Assembly: GCA_910585665.1 (NCBI GenBank)
Contig: CAJUFI010000025.1
Coordinates: 6,502-55,917 of the forward strand
DNA: 49,416 nucleotides
Reading direction: 5' to 3'
From: an uncultured Acetatifactor sp.
Lineage (GTDB): Bacteria; Bacillota; Clostridia; Lachnospirales; Lachnospiraceae
Shown: piece by piece, positions 1 through 7,891 of the stretch
Layout: each line of letters opens with the position of its first letter
How positions within the stretch are numbered: position 1 is the stretch's first letter
The notes under the pieces: model-generated
Told to the model about the DNA's origin: nothing
Database searches by the model: none
Seen by the model: only the letters and a program-made list of their open reading frames with translations
Made by a program: the position numbers and the translations under genes

Positions 1-80
1 GACAATTCCAAGGAACTGTCGGAGACAATTCCAAGGAACTGTCGGAGACAATTCCAAGGAACTGTCGGAGACAATTCCTT
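1..80. repeat. 23-bp tandem repeat, three full units and a partial fourth
   Basis: Units start at 1, 24 and 47, with a partial unit from 70. Each begins GACAATTCC and ends AGGAACTGTCGGA, so each is an imperfect palindrome. The array is cut by the window edge, so its true length is unknown. It has no stop codon in the frame of the following ABC gene, so that gene's start cannot be fixed from this window alone. The two halves resemble the right and left ends of the palindromic element at 46626-46727. Confidence 0.85.
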
Positions 81-92
81 GAGAAGCTGATT

Positions 93-1433
93 ATGAAGAA
101 ACTTATTCATAAGAGACAGAGGAAATGGATTATCATAGCGGGCTGGGTAATCTGCTGGCAGCTGCTGGCCATGGCGGTGGACAACGGGATATTGCTGGCG
201 GGGCCTTTGGAGACGGCGCAGAGACTGGTGTCCTTGCTGGGAGAGGGCGGCTTCTTCCTGACGGTGGGGAAAAGCCTTCTGCGCATGGCGATTGGGTTTA
301 CGGCGGGGTTTCTGGCGGCGGTGCTCCTGGCCGCGGGCAGCAGGCGCTTTCCCTTGTTGGAGGAAGCGCTGGCCCCTGTGACGGCGCTCCTGAAAGCGGT
401 GCCAGTGGCTTCTTTTGTGGTGCTCTTGCTGGTCTGGTGGGGGTCTTCTTTTCTGGCGGTGGCGGTGTGTTTCCTGGTGGTGCTGCCTAATCTCTACGTC
501 AATACCCTGGAAGGGCTGAAAAGCGCCGATTCCCGGATGCTTGAGATGGCCCGGGTGTTCCGGATGCCTGTATGGAACCGCTTTTTTTACATCTATCGCC
601 CGGCGCTGCGGCCTTTCCTGGACAGCGGCATGAAGATTTCCCTGGGGATGTGCTGGAAGTCGGGGGTGGCGGCGGAGGTGATTGGCATGCCGGACTTTTC
701 CATAGGGGGGCGAATCTATCTGTCCAAGGTCTATCTGGACACGGCGGGAGTCCTGGCCTGGACGGCAGTTGTGATTGTGCTGAGCGCGTTGTTCGAAAAG
801 CTGGTGCGGCGGCTCCTGGACCTGTTTTTTGCCTGGGAACCGGCCTGTAGGAGACCCAGAATCCAGGGAAGAGCTGCCGGGGGCAGAAGGGGCGCAGAAG
901 CCGACGGCAGCCGGGGCACGGCCGTAGAGGCCATGGGAATCGCGAAAATCTATGACGGCCAGCCTGTCCTGAAGGATTTCCATGCTGTCTACCAGGAGGG
1001 GGAGACCTATTATCTCACCAGCCCTTCCGGCAGCGGCAAGACCACGCTGCTCCATATCCTGGCTGGGCTGATTCGTCCGGACGGGGGCTATGTCAGCCCT
1101 GTGCCGGTCTGCAGCATGGTCTTTCAGGAGGACAGGCTGTGCGAGGATTACAGCGCCGTGAAGAACGTGGAGCTGGTCACCGGGGACTCCGAAAGAGCCA
1201 GGGAAGCGCTCCGCCGGCTGCTGGGAGAGGAAGCCCTCCACAGGCCCTGCAGACAGCTCAGCGGAGGGATGCGGCGAAGGGTGGCCCTGGTGCGGGCCAT
1301 GGAAGCCGATTCCGAATGCGTCCTGCTGGACGAGCCCTTCACCGGAATGGACGCCGGGACCCGCCGCCTGGCGGAAATATATATCCGGGAAAGGCAGGAT
1401 GGGCGAATTATACTGATCGCCACCCACATATAA
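93..1433 (+). CDS. Fused ABC transporter permease and ATP-binding protein (NitT/TauT/SsuBC type)
   Basis: One 446-residue ORF carries a membrane permease (about residues 10-250) joined through a basic, Gly/Arg-rich linker (about 250-275) to an ABC ATPase. The permease half has five to six hydrophobic segments and an EAA-like loop in the region LEMARVFRMPVWNRFFYIY, as in sulfonate/nitrate/taurine importers. The ATPase half shows a Walker A (SPSGSGKTT, first Gly replaced by Ser), signature LSGGMRRR, Walker B CVLLDEP and an H-loop ATHI. These importers normally have separate permease and ATPase genes, so the fusion is unusual. The protein ends directly at the H-loop, lacking the usual C-terminal 30-50 residues, which suggests a minimal or truncated ATPase. 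The ATG at 93 has no clear ribosome site and the frame is open to the window edge, so the real start may be upstream. Substrate unknown; a binding-protein gene may lie before the window. Confidence 0.85.
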   Translation: MKKLIHKRQRKWIIIAGWVICWQLLAMAVDNGILLAGPLETAQRLVSLLGEGGFFLTVGKSLLRMAIGFTAGFLAAVLLAAGSRRFPLLEEALAPVTALLKAVPVASFVVLLLVWWGSSFLAVAVCFLVVLPNLYVNTLEGLKSADSRMLEMARVFRMPVWNRFFYIYRPALRPFLDSGMKISLGMCWKSGVAAEVIGMPDFSIGGRIYLSKVYLDTAGVLAWTAVVIVLSALFEKLVRRLLDLFFAWEPACRRPRIQGRAAGGRRGAEADGSRGTAVEAMGIAKIYDGQPVLKDFHAVYQEGETYYLTSPSGSGKTTLLHILAGLIRPDGGYVSPVPVCSMVFQEDRLCEDYSAVKNVELVTGDSERAREALRRLLGEEALHRPCRQLSGGMRRRVALVRAMEADSECVLLDEPFTGMDAGTRRLAEIYIRERQDGRIILIATHI

Positions 1434-1494
1434 GCCCCGCCTTTAAAAAAATTACGAAAAAATGCAATTCGTCCTATGCGAGTTGTGTTTTTTA

Positions 1495-1503
1495 TGTTAT
1501 ACT
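1495..1503 (+). promoter_or_regulatory. Extended -10 promoter upstream of the carboxyltransferase gene
   Basis: TGTTATACT is a TGn extended -10 with hexamer TATACT at 1498-1503. No good -35 is seen at 16-18 bp. It lies 96 bp before the carboxyltransferase start, in the AT-rich gap after the ABC gene. The leader continues to the ribosome site TGGAGGA just before 1599. Confidence 0.4.
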
Positions 1504-1598
1504 GTTTGGGACAATAATCATGGGGGTCTTTGCTTTTTCCTATGGGGCCCCGGTTGAGTCGTTAGTATTTATTTCATTATAAATGGAGGACTGAGAGC

Positions 1599-3029
1599 AT
1601 GAGTACTACTTCAAAAGCGAGCCAAAGGATAACAGCTTTGCTCGATGACAACAGTTTCGTTGAAATCGGCGCCCTCGTGACTGCAAGAGCCACTGATTTC
1701 AATATGAAACCCAATGAAACTCCTTCTGACGGTTGCATTACCGGCTATGGAGTGATTGGTGGCAAGCCTGTGTATGTATACAGCCAGGACGCTTCCGTGA
1801 TGAACGGCACCATCGGCGAGATGCATGCTAAGAAAATCACCAATCTCTATGATCTGGCGATGAAGACGGGCTCCCCCGTGATCGGCCTGATTGATTCCGC
1901 GGGACTGCGCCTGCAGGAGGCAGCGGACGCATTGAACGCGTTTGGAGCCATCTATCAGAAGCAGACCTTTGCTTCCGGTGTCATCCCCCAGATTACTGCC
2001 ATCTTAGGGACCTGCGGAGGCGGGCTTGCCCTGTTCCCCACCCTGACGGACTTTACTTTCATGGAAGAGAAGAACGCGAAGCTTTTCGTCAACGCCCCCA
2101 ACGCGCTGGACGGGAACGTCATCACCAAGTGCGACTCTTCCGCCGCTGCTTTCCAGTCTGAGGAGAGCGGCATCGTGGATGTGGTGGCGGATGAGACAAC
2201 CATTCTGGCCAAAATCAGGGATCTGATCGCTTTCCTGCCTTCCAACAGCGGAGAGGGCAGCGACATTGTGGAGTGCACGGATGACCTGAACCGTGTGAAC
2301 GGGGAGCTGGCGGGCTGCGCGGGCGATACTTCCGTCGCGCTGTCCATCCTGGCGGACAACAATGATTTCTTCGAGGTGAAGGCCGGTTATGCCAAAGACA
2401 TGGTAGTAGGCTTCCTGAAGCTGGACGGCGTGACAGTAGGGGCCGTGGCCAACCGCAGCGAGATCTGCGACGAGGAAGGAAATGTAGCCGAGAAGCTGGA
2501 GCCCACTCTGTCCAAGCAGGGCTGCGACAAGGCGGCTGACTTCGTGAACTTCTGCGACGCTTTCGAAATCCCGGTGCTGACATTGACCAACGTAAAGGGA
2601 TACAAGACCACCATGTGCTCCGAAAAAGGAATCGCAAAGGCTGCCGCAAGGCTGACCTATGCTTTTGCCAATGCCACCGTTCCCAAGGTGAACGTCATCG
2701 TGGGCAAGGCTCTGGGCACCGCGGCCATCGCTATGAACTCCAAGGCCATCGGCGCCGACATTACCATGTGCTGGCCGGATGCCCAGATTGGTACCATGGA
2801 GGGCAAACTTGCGGCGAAGATCATGTATGACGGACAGGGCGCGGACGTGATCAACGAGAAGGCGGCAGAGTACGATGCGCAAAACTGCAGTGCGGGGAGC
2901 GCGGCAAGGAGAGGATATGTAGACAGCATCGTAGAGGCGGCTGATACAAGGAAGTATGTCATCGGCGCTTTCGAGATGCTTTTCACCAAGAGCGAGGATC
3001 GTCCAGATAAGAAGCACGGAACAGTATAG
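1599..3029 (+). CDS. Carboxyltransferase subunit, methylmalonyl-CoA decarboxylase alpha / transcarboxylase 12S type
   Basis: A 476-residue acyl-CoA carboxyltransferase with tandem crotonase-fold halves (N half about 1-230, C half about 240-470). The GTCGGGLALFP stretch provides the Gly-rich oxyanion-type loop. The C-terminus (GYVDSIVEAADTRKY, ending KKHGTV) is typical of MmdA, PccB and 12S proteins. Such subunits move a carboxyl group between an acyl-CoA (methylmalonyl-, malonyl- or glutaconyl-CoA) and biotin on a carrier protein. It starts an operon-like run with an OadG-like protein, biotin carrier, OadB and OadA. The start is supported by TGGAGGA ten bases upstream. The acyl-CoA substrate cannot be read from sequence. 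A housekeeping AccD role is less likely given the pump neighbours and the absence of an AccD zinc ribbon. Confidence 0.88.
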   Translation: MSTTSKASQRITALLDDNSFVEIGALVTARATDFNMKPNETPSDGCITGYGVIGGKPVYVYSQDASVMNGTIGEMHAKKITNLYDLAMKTGSPVIGLIDSAGLRLQEAADALNAFGAIYQKQTFASGVIPQITAILGTCGGGLALFPTLTDFTFMEEKNAKLFVNAPNALDGNVITKCDSSAAAFQSEESGIVDVVADETTILAKIRDLIAFLPSNSGEGSDIVECTDDLNRVNGELAGCAGDTSVALSILADNNDFFEVKAGYAKDMVVGFLKLDGVTVGAVANRSEICDEEGNVAEKLEPTLSKQGCDKAADFVNFCDAFEIPVLTLTNVKGYKTTMCSEKGIAKAAARLTYAFANATVPKVNVIVGKALGTAAIAMNSKAIGADITMCWPDAQIGTMEGKLAAKIMYDGQGADVINEKAAEYDAQNCSAGSAARRGYVDSIVEAADTRKYVIGAFEMLFTKSEDRPDKKHGTV

Positions 3030-3045
3030 AAAGGGTGATTATAAG

Positions 3046-3834
3046 ATGAAGAAATTTGTGACCATACTATGTATGATTGCCTGCATCTTCGGACTGACGG
3101 CCTGCGGAGGCGAGGAAGCGCTGACAGAATATGAGCAGCAAAAGGTAAGCAATGCACAGCAGCTGGCGGATGAGATGGTACAATATCTGTTCGCCCAGTA
3201 TATGACGGACGAGGCAGCCGGTTCTTTCGATGGGTACACCGGAGAAGAAGTGGAGTATATGCTGAACAGCCAATACGGTATCTATGTGGACGGGAACGCT
3301 TTCATGTCCGCAGCGGATTCCTTCCATGCCGCAAAAGATTCCATGGGAGCGATCACGGGAACCACCGGGGCCAAGGCGGAGATTGACGGCAGCCAGATTA
3401 TCGTGGAAGTGAGCGTCACCGGCGAGAAGAAGAACGGAACGGCAGAAGTCATCTTTTCGAATGACATGTTCCTGACGATGGAGTCCGCGGCCATGAACCC
3501 CAGTTCCACGGTGGGAGAGCTGATGGCGAACGCGGGCCTGAACACCCTGATCGGCATGGGTACTGTGTTCGCGGTATTGATTCTGATCAGCCTGATCATC
3601 TCTGCTTTCAAAGTGATACCGAAGATTCAGGAGAGCAGGGCGAAGAAGAACGCGCCCAAAGAAGAGCCCGCAGGCATCGACAATGCAGTGTCCCGAATCG
3701 TGGAGCAGGAAGCTGTTGAGGAAGAGGCGGATGACTTAGAGCTGGTAGCCGTGATCGCGGCGGCAATCGCAGCCAGCGAAGGCGCTGTCACCACGGACGG
3801 CTTCGTAGTGCGCTCTGTCAGGAAGCGCCGTTAG
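3046..3834 (+). CDS. OadG-family gamma subunit with lipoprotein N-terminal domain
   Basis: A 262-residue protein starting MKKFVTILCM, chosen because GGGTGAT lies upstream and a lipoprotein signal peptide (cleavage region LTAC, then GG) begins there. Residues about 20-155 form an extracytoplasmic domain I do not recognise. One transmembrane helix follows (about 165-190), then a charged linker and a C-terminal segment (DDLELVAVIAAAIAASEG to FVVRSVRKRR) typical of OadG/MmdD pump gamma or delta subunits. In the family the gamma subunit anchors and assembles the decarboxylase at the membrane. Classical gamma subunits are about 80-120 residues, so the added lipid-anchored domain is notable. It lies between the carboxyltransferase and the biotin carrier, consistent with assembly of that complex. 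Confidence 0.8.
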   Translation: MKKFVTILCMIACIFGLTACGGEEALTEYEQQKVSNAQQLADEMVQYLFAQYMTDEAAGSFDGYTGEEVEYMLNSQYGIYVDGNAFMSAADSFHAAKDSMGAITGTTGAKAEIDGSQIIVEVSVTGEKKNGTAEVIFSNDMFLTMESAAMNPSSTVGELMANAGLNTLIGMGTVFAVLILISLIISAFKVIPKIQESRAKKNAPKEEPAGIDNAVSRIVEQEAVEEEADDLELVAVIAAAIAASEGAVTTDGFVVRSVRKRR

Positions 3835-3921
3835 AGAACAGGATTTTAGAGGGAAGTATCGAAGAAAAGAATTTGTCAAATAAAGATTGCGGAGACAATC
3901 GTATTCTAGGAGGAAATAAAA

Positions 3922-4299
3922 ATGAAGAATTATACAATTACCGTGAACGGAACTGTATATGATGTAGTAGTGGAAGAGGGCGCGTCCGGCGCACCCGCAG
4001 CGGCAAAGGCACCCGCAGCGCCCAAGGCGGCACCGAAAGCGGCTCCCGCGGCAGCGCCCAAGGCAGCTCCTGCAGGCGGCGCAGGCAGCATCAAGATAGA
4101 GGCAGGCGCGGCAGGAAAAGTGTTCAAGCTGGAGAAGAAAGTGGGCGATGTGGTCAAGAGAGGTGACGCAGTGGTCATTATCGAAGCGATGAAGATGGAA
4201 ATCCCTGTTGTGGCTCCCGAAGACGGAACCGTTGCAAGCGTTGACGTGGCAGTGGGCGATACCGTAGAGGCAGGCGCTGTGCTGGCCACCTTGAATTAA
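3922..4299 (+). CDS. Biotin carboxyl carrier protein
   Basis: A 125-residue carrier. A short N-terminal strand region (MKNYTITVNGTVYDVVVEE) is followed by an Ala/Pro/Lys linker (about 22-52) and a biotinyl domain (about 56-125). The domain contains EAMKMEIP; Lys91 is the expected biotinylation site. The flexible linker would let biotin shuttle between carboxyltransferase and membrane decarboxylase subunits. This is the 1.3S-like/MmdC/OadC-type stand-alone carrier, and it fits the OadA in this cluster lacking its own biotin domain. Ribosome site AGGAGG at about 3908. Biotinylation needs a BirA-type ligase that is not in the window. Confidence 0.93.
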   Translation: MKNYTITVNGTVYDVVVEEGASGAPAAAKAPAAPKAAPKAAPAAAPKAAPAGGAGSIKIEAGAAGKVFKLEKKVGDVVKRGDAVVIIEAMKMEIPVVAPEDGTVASVDVAVGDTVEAGAVLATLN

Positions 4300-4386
4300 C
4301 GCGGCGCAAGCGTTTCGCGGCAGTGACATACGGTAGAACGCGCTTTGGCAGACTTTTTACCGTCAAGAACAACAGGAGGTCAACAA

Positions 4387-5538
4387 ATGGATTATATAGC
4401 TTCAACGCTGAACAACCTGGTTCATCAGACAGCCTTTTTCAATCTGACCTGGGGCAATTATCTGATGATTGCGGTTGCATGCTTTTTCCTTTATCTGGCT
4501 ATCCGGCATGAGTTCGAGCCCTTGCTCCTGACTCCCATAGCCTTCGGCATGTTGTTGGTGAATATCTATCCTGACATCATGCTCCATGCAGAAGACGCTT
4601 CGAACGGTGTGGGCGGCTTGCTGTATTATTTCTATATACTGGACGAGTGGGCCATCCTGCCTTCCCTGATTTTCATGGGCGTAGGTGCCATGACGGACTT
4701 CGGCCCCCTGATTGCCAACCCCAAGAGCTTCCTTCTGGGCGCGGCGGCACAGTTTGGTATCTTTGCGGCATATTTCGGAGCCATCTTCCTGGGCTTCAAT
4801 GATATGGCAGCGGCTGCCATCTCCATCATCGGCGGTGCAGACGGCCCTACCTCCATCTTCCTGGCCAGTAAGCTGGGGCAGACGGCGATCATGGGACCTA
4901 TCGCAGTGGCGGCGTACTCGTACATGTCCCTGGTGCCTATCATCCAGCCGCCTATCATGAAGCTGCTGACCACGGAAAAAGAACGGAAGATTAAGATGGG
5001 CCAGCTTCGTCCGGTTTCCAAGCTGGAGAAGATTCTGTTCCCCATCATCGTCACCATTGTAGTGTGCCTGATTCTGCCCACCACCGCTCCTTTGGTCGGT
5101 ATGCTGATGTTGGGCAACCTGTTCAGGGAATCCGGCGTGGTGCGCCAGCTGACAGAGACAGCTTCCAATGCTTTGATGTATATCGTGGTCATTCTGCTGG
5201 GTACTTCCGTAGGCGCCACCACCAGCGCGGAAGCGTTCCTGAACTGGGATACGCTGAAGATTGTGGCCCTGGGCCTGATTGCGTTCATGTTCGGCACGGC
5301 GGCAGGTGTGCTGTTCGGCAAGATTATGTGCAAGGCTACCCATGGCAAGATCAATCCTCTGATTGGTTCCGCGGGCGTGTCCGCCGTTCCCATGGCGGCC
5401 CGTGTGTCCCAGAAGGTAGGCGCGGAGGCAGATCCCACCAACTTCCTGCTGATGCATGCCATGGGGCCTAACGTGGCAGGCGTCATCGGAACCGCTGTAG
5501 CGGCCGGTACTTTCATGGCTATCTTCGGGGTATTCTGA
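4387..5538 (+). CDS. Sodium-pumping decarboxylase beta subunit (OadB/MmdB/GcdB)
   Basis: A 383-residue, highly hydrophobic protein with about 9-11 membrane segments. It carries the family motif GGADGPTSIF, whose Asp is implicated in Na+ and proton movement, and the C-terminal conserved stretches SAVPMAARVSQ and LLMHAMGPNVAGVIG. It decarboxylates carboxybiotin and couples this to Na+ export. The start is set by CAGGAGGT eight bases upstream of 4387; an in-frame upstream ATG (4345) lacks a good site. The length matches the shorter MmdB/GcdB forms. Which carboxyl donor feeds it depends on the two carboxyltransferases encoded on either side. Confidence 0.93.
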   Translation: MDYIASTLNNLVHQTAFFNLTWGNYLMIAVACFFLYLAIRHEFEPLLLTPIAFGMLLVNIYPDIMLHAEDASNGVGGLLYYFYILDEWAILPSLIFMGVGAMTDFGPLIANPKSFLLGAAAQFGIFAAYFGAIFLGFNDMAAAAISIIGGADGPTSIFLASKLGQTAIMGPIAVAAYSYMSLVPIIQPPIMKLLTTEKERKIKMGQLRPVSKLEKILFPIIVTIVVCLILPTTAPLVGMLMLGNLFRESGVVRQLTETASNALMYIVVILLGTSVGATTSAEAFLNWDTLKIVALGLIAFMFGTAAGVLFGKIMCKATHGKINPLIGSAGVSAVPMAARVSQKVGAEADPTNFLLMHAMGPNVAGVIGTAVAAGTFMAIFGVF

Positions 5539-5905
5539 GCACCGCCCAAGGACAGTCGGTTTCCTCATGAGCGATAAGGCTTGCCGTCAGTTCTGGCTGC
5601 TTTCGCTTGTGAGTTGGGTCACAGTGAAGAAGAGCATTCACAGTGAAGAAGAGCATTCACAGTGAAGAAGTACATTCACAGGGCGATTTTTTTGTGACCG
5701 TAAGTAGAAGGAATTTCCGGGGGAGCCGGGCGGCTCTTTCGGATAGACAGCATAGGAGAATCTGCCGGGCAGAGGTTCCTGTGTGCTCCGCGGCATAGGC
5801 AGATATGCTCAGGCCGCCTTGAGCCAGCTTTGGAAATGGCGCAAGGGCGGCGGGATGGAATGGGCCCATGTCTGCGGGAATAAAAAATATGGAGGAAATT
5901 CGTAA
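5539..5905 (+). repeat. 367-bp gap with three 19-bp hairpin-forming repeats
   Basis: Between oadB and oadA. Three units start at 5621, 5640 and 5659; each contains GTGAA and TTCAC arms around GAAGAGCA, the third with a small variation. The last unit is followed by a T7 run at 5686-5692, so the array might weaken transcription between the pump and OadA genes. The rest of the gap shows no convincing gene; oadA has its own ribosome site (GGAGGAAAT). A related array in the opposite orientation follows the GH127 gene at 39748-39810. Confidence 0.75.
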
Positions 5906-7333
5906 ATGTCAGAACAAGGAAAAACACCGATAAAGATTACGGAAACTATACTGCGTGACGCGCACCAGTCCCTGATTGCCACCAGAATGCCCACGGATTT
6001 CATGCTTCCTATCGTGGAGAAGATGGATAAGGTGGGATATCATTCCGTAGAGTGCTGGGGCGGCGCTACTTTCGACGCTTCCCTTCGTTTCCTGAAAGAG
6101 GATCCCTGGGACAGGCTGAGGAAGCTCCGCGACGGCTTCAAGAACACGAAGCTGCAGATGCTGTTCCGCGGACAGAACATCCTGGGTTACCGTCCTTACG
6201 CGGATGACGTGGTGGATGCTTTCGTGCAGAAATCCATCGCCAACGGTATCGACATCATCCGTATCTTCGACTGCCTGAACGACCTGCGCAATCTGCAGGA
6301 GGCCGTGAACGCCACCAACAGAATGAAGCAGCAGGAGGGCAGAGGACATGCGCAGATTGCCCTGTCCTACACCCTGGGCGATGCCTACACCCTGGAATAC
6401 TGGGCCAGCACTGCCAAGAAAATCGAGGAGATGGGCGCGGATTCCATCTGTATCAAGGACATGGCAGGCCTGCTGGTGCCTTACAAGGCTTCCGAGCTGA
6501 TCAAGGCCATGAAGGAGAACACCAAGCTGCCCATCCAGCTGCACACGCACTATACTTCCGGCGTGGCCAGCATGACTTACCTTAAGGCAGTAGAGGCAGG
6601 CGTGGACGTCATCGATACCGCCATGAGTCCTTTCGCTCTGGGAACCTCCCAGCCCGCCACCGAGGTCATGGTAGAGACCTTCCGCGGCACGCCTTACGAC
6701 ACGGGCTTCGACCAGAACCTGCTGGCGGAGATTGCGGACTACTTCCGCCCTTACCGTGACGAGTGCTTAAAGAGCGGCCTGCTCAATCCCAAGGTCATGG
6801 GCGTGGACATCAAGACTTTGCTGTACCAGGTGCCCGGCGGCATGCTCTCCAACATGGTGAGCCAGCTGAAGGAGCAGAACGCGGAAGACAGATACTATGA
6901 CGTGCTGAGAGAGATTCCCGAGGTCCGCAAAGACCTGGGCGAGCCCCCTCTGGTCACTCCTTCTTCCCAGATTGTGGGCACACAGGCCGTGTTCAACGTA
7001 CTGATGGGCGAGCGCTACAAGATGGCCACCAAGGAGACCAAGGCAGTGCTGCGCGGCGAGTATGGCCAGACCATCAAGCCCATGAACCAGGAAGTCATCG
7101 ACAAGGTCATCCCCGGCGAGGAGCGTATCACCTGCCGCTATGCGGATATGATTGAGAACGAGATGGATAAGCTGGAAGCCGAGATGAGCGAGTGGAAGCA
7201 GCAGGACGAGGACGTGCTTTCCTACGCCCTGTTCCCTCAGGTAGCCACCGACTTCTTCAAGTACCGCCAGGCCCAGCAGGACAAGGTGGACATGACCCAG
7301 GCGGATACCAAGAACGGAGCGTATCCTGTGTAA
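5906..7333 (+). CDS. oadA: Oxaloacetate decarboxylase alpha / pyruvate carboxylase subunit B-type carboxyltransferase
   Basis: A 475-residue TIM-barrel carboxyltransferase of the OadA/PycB/5S family, exchanging a carboxyl group between oxaloacetate or pyruvate and biotin. Visible landmarks are ETILRDAHQSL near the N-terminus (metal Asp), RIFDCLNDLRN, CIKDMAG (Lys expected to be carbamylated) and LHTHYTSG (His metal ligands). The C-terminal half is the conserved PYC/OAD lid domain. There is no C-terminal biotinyl domain (full OadA proteins are about 590 residues), so it must use the carrier encoded at 3922. Ribosome site GGAGGAAAT precedes the ATG. With the MmdA-like subunit upstream this gives the 12S/5S/1.3S trio of a transcarboxylase plus pump subunits. 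Confidence 0.92.
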   Translation: MSEQGKTPIKITETILRDAHQSLIATRMPTDFMLPIVEKMDKVGYHSVECWGGATFDASLRFLKEDPWDRLRKLRDGFKNTKLQMLFRGQNILGYRPYADDVVDAFVQKSIANGIDIIRIFDCLNDLRNLQEAVNATNRMKQQEGRGHAQIALSYTLGDAYTLEYWASTAKKIEEMGADSICIKDMAGLLVPYKASELIKAMKENTKLPIQLHTHYTSGVASMTYLKAVEAGVDVIDTAMSPFALGTSQPATEVMVETFRGTPYDTGFDQNLLAEIADYFRPYRDECLKSGLLNPKVMGVDIKTLLYQVPGGMLSNMVSQLKEQNAEDRYYDVLREIPEVRKDLGEPPLVTPSSQIVGTQAVFNVLMGERYKMATKETKAVLRGEYGQTIKPMNQEVIDKVIPGEERITCRYADMIENEMDKLEAEMSEWKQQDEDVLSYALFPQVATDFFKYRQAQQDKVDMTQADTKNGAYPV

Positions 7334-7377
7334 AGCTTTCTGATATTTGAAAATTGTAAAGCATAAAGAAAGTAACG

Positions 7378-7445
7378 GAAAGTGCCGATACATGGTAAGC
7401 GGCCAGCATACTGTATCGGCGCTTTCTGCCTTTTTATATTTTTTG
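7378..7445 (+). terminator. Rho-independent terminator after oadA
   Basis: A 15-bp stem (7378-7392 with 7412-7426, one G-U pair) and a 19-nt loop, then TGCCTTTTTATATTTTTT. It closes the carboxylase cluster and ends just before the ribosome site of the GNAT gene. Confidence 0.9.
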
Positions 7446-7455
7446 GAGATTCTAT

Positions 7456-7878
7456 ATGTATTCTATTTCATTTGTTGAGACGGAACCGCAATTGAAACAG
7501 GTTTTGGATTTTTGCTACGGCATCTTGGGGCAGCATCTTCGGGATATTTCGCCCTACAGATATGAGGACTGGAAAGAACGGATTGAGAGAGACAGTAAAT
7601 TGTTGGTGTACGCACATGAAGACGGAAATGTAATATCCGCCGTCCTGGGAAGGCGGGAAAATGAGGAAAGCCTGGTATGCGGCTTTGTGGCCTGCGAAAT
7701 CGGGCACAGACGGCAGGGGATCACCAGGAGATTGATGGATATATTTGAAACAGAGGCGGTCCGGGCTGGATTCCGGTATATCACGCTGGGCTCTGAGGAG
7801 GACGGCTTCTATGAAAAATGTGGCTTTCACATGATAGATGAAATGCATGGACAGAAAATCTATCAGAAATTATTATAG
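7456..7878 (+). CDS. GNAT-family N-acetyltransferase
   Basis: A 140-residue single-domain acetyltransferase. The acetyl-CoA binding motif is recognisable as EIGHRRQGITRRLM (about residues 76-89, pattern Q/RxxGxG/A with Ile in the third position), preceded by the strand LVCGFVACEIGHR and followed by YITLGSEEDGFYEKCGF. The substrate cannot be deduced. It starts right after the oadA terminator with TTGGAGA as ribosome site and is followed 13 bp later by a small immunity-like gene, so the two may be co-transcribed. Confidence 0.82.
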   Translation: MYSISFVETEPQLKQVLDFCYGILGQHLRDISPYRYEDWKERIERDSKLLVYAHEDGNVISAVLGRRENEESLVCGFVACEIGHRRQGITRRLMDIFETEAVRAGFRYITLGSEEDGFYEKCGFHMIDEMHGQKIYQKLL

Positions 7879-7891
7879 AGGGGGAGCCCAA

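Noticed and set aside
1..80. Possible CRISPR array in the 23-bp repeats
   Set aside because: The units are directly adjacent with no spacers, so this is a simple tandem repeat.
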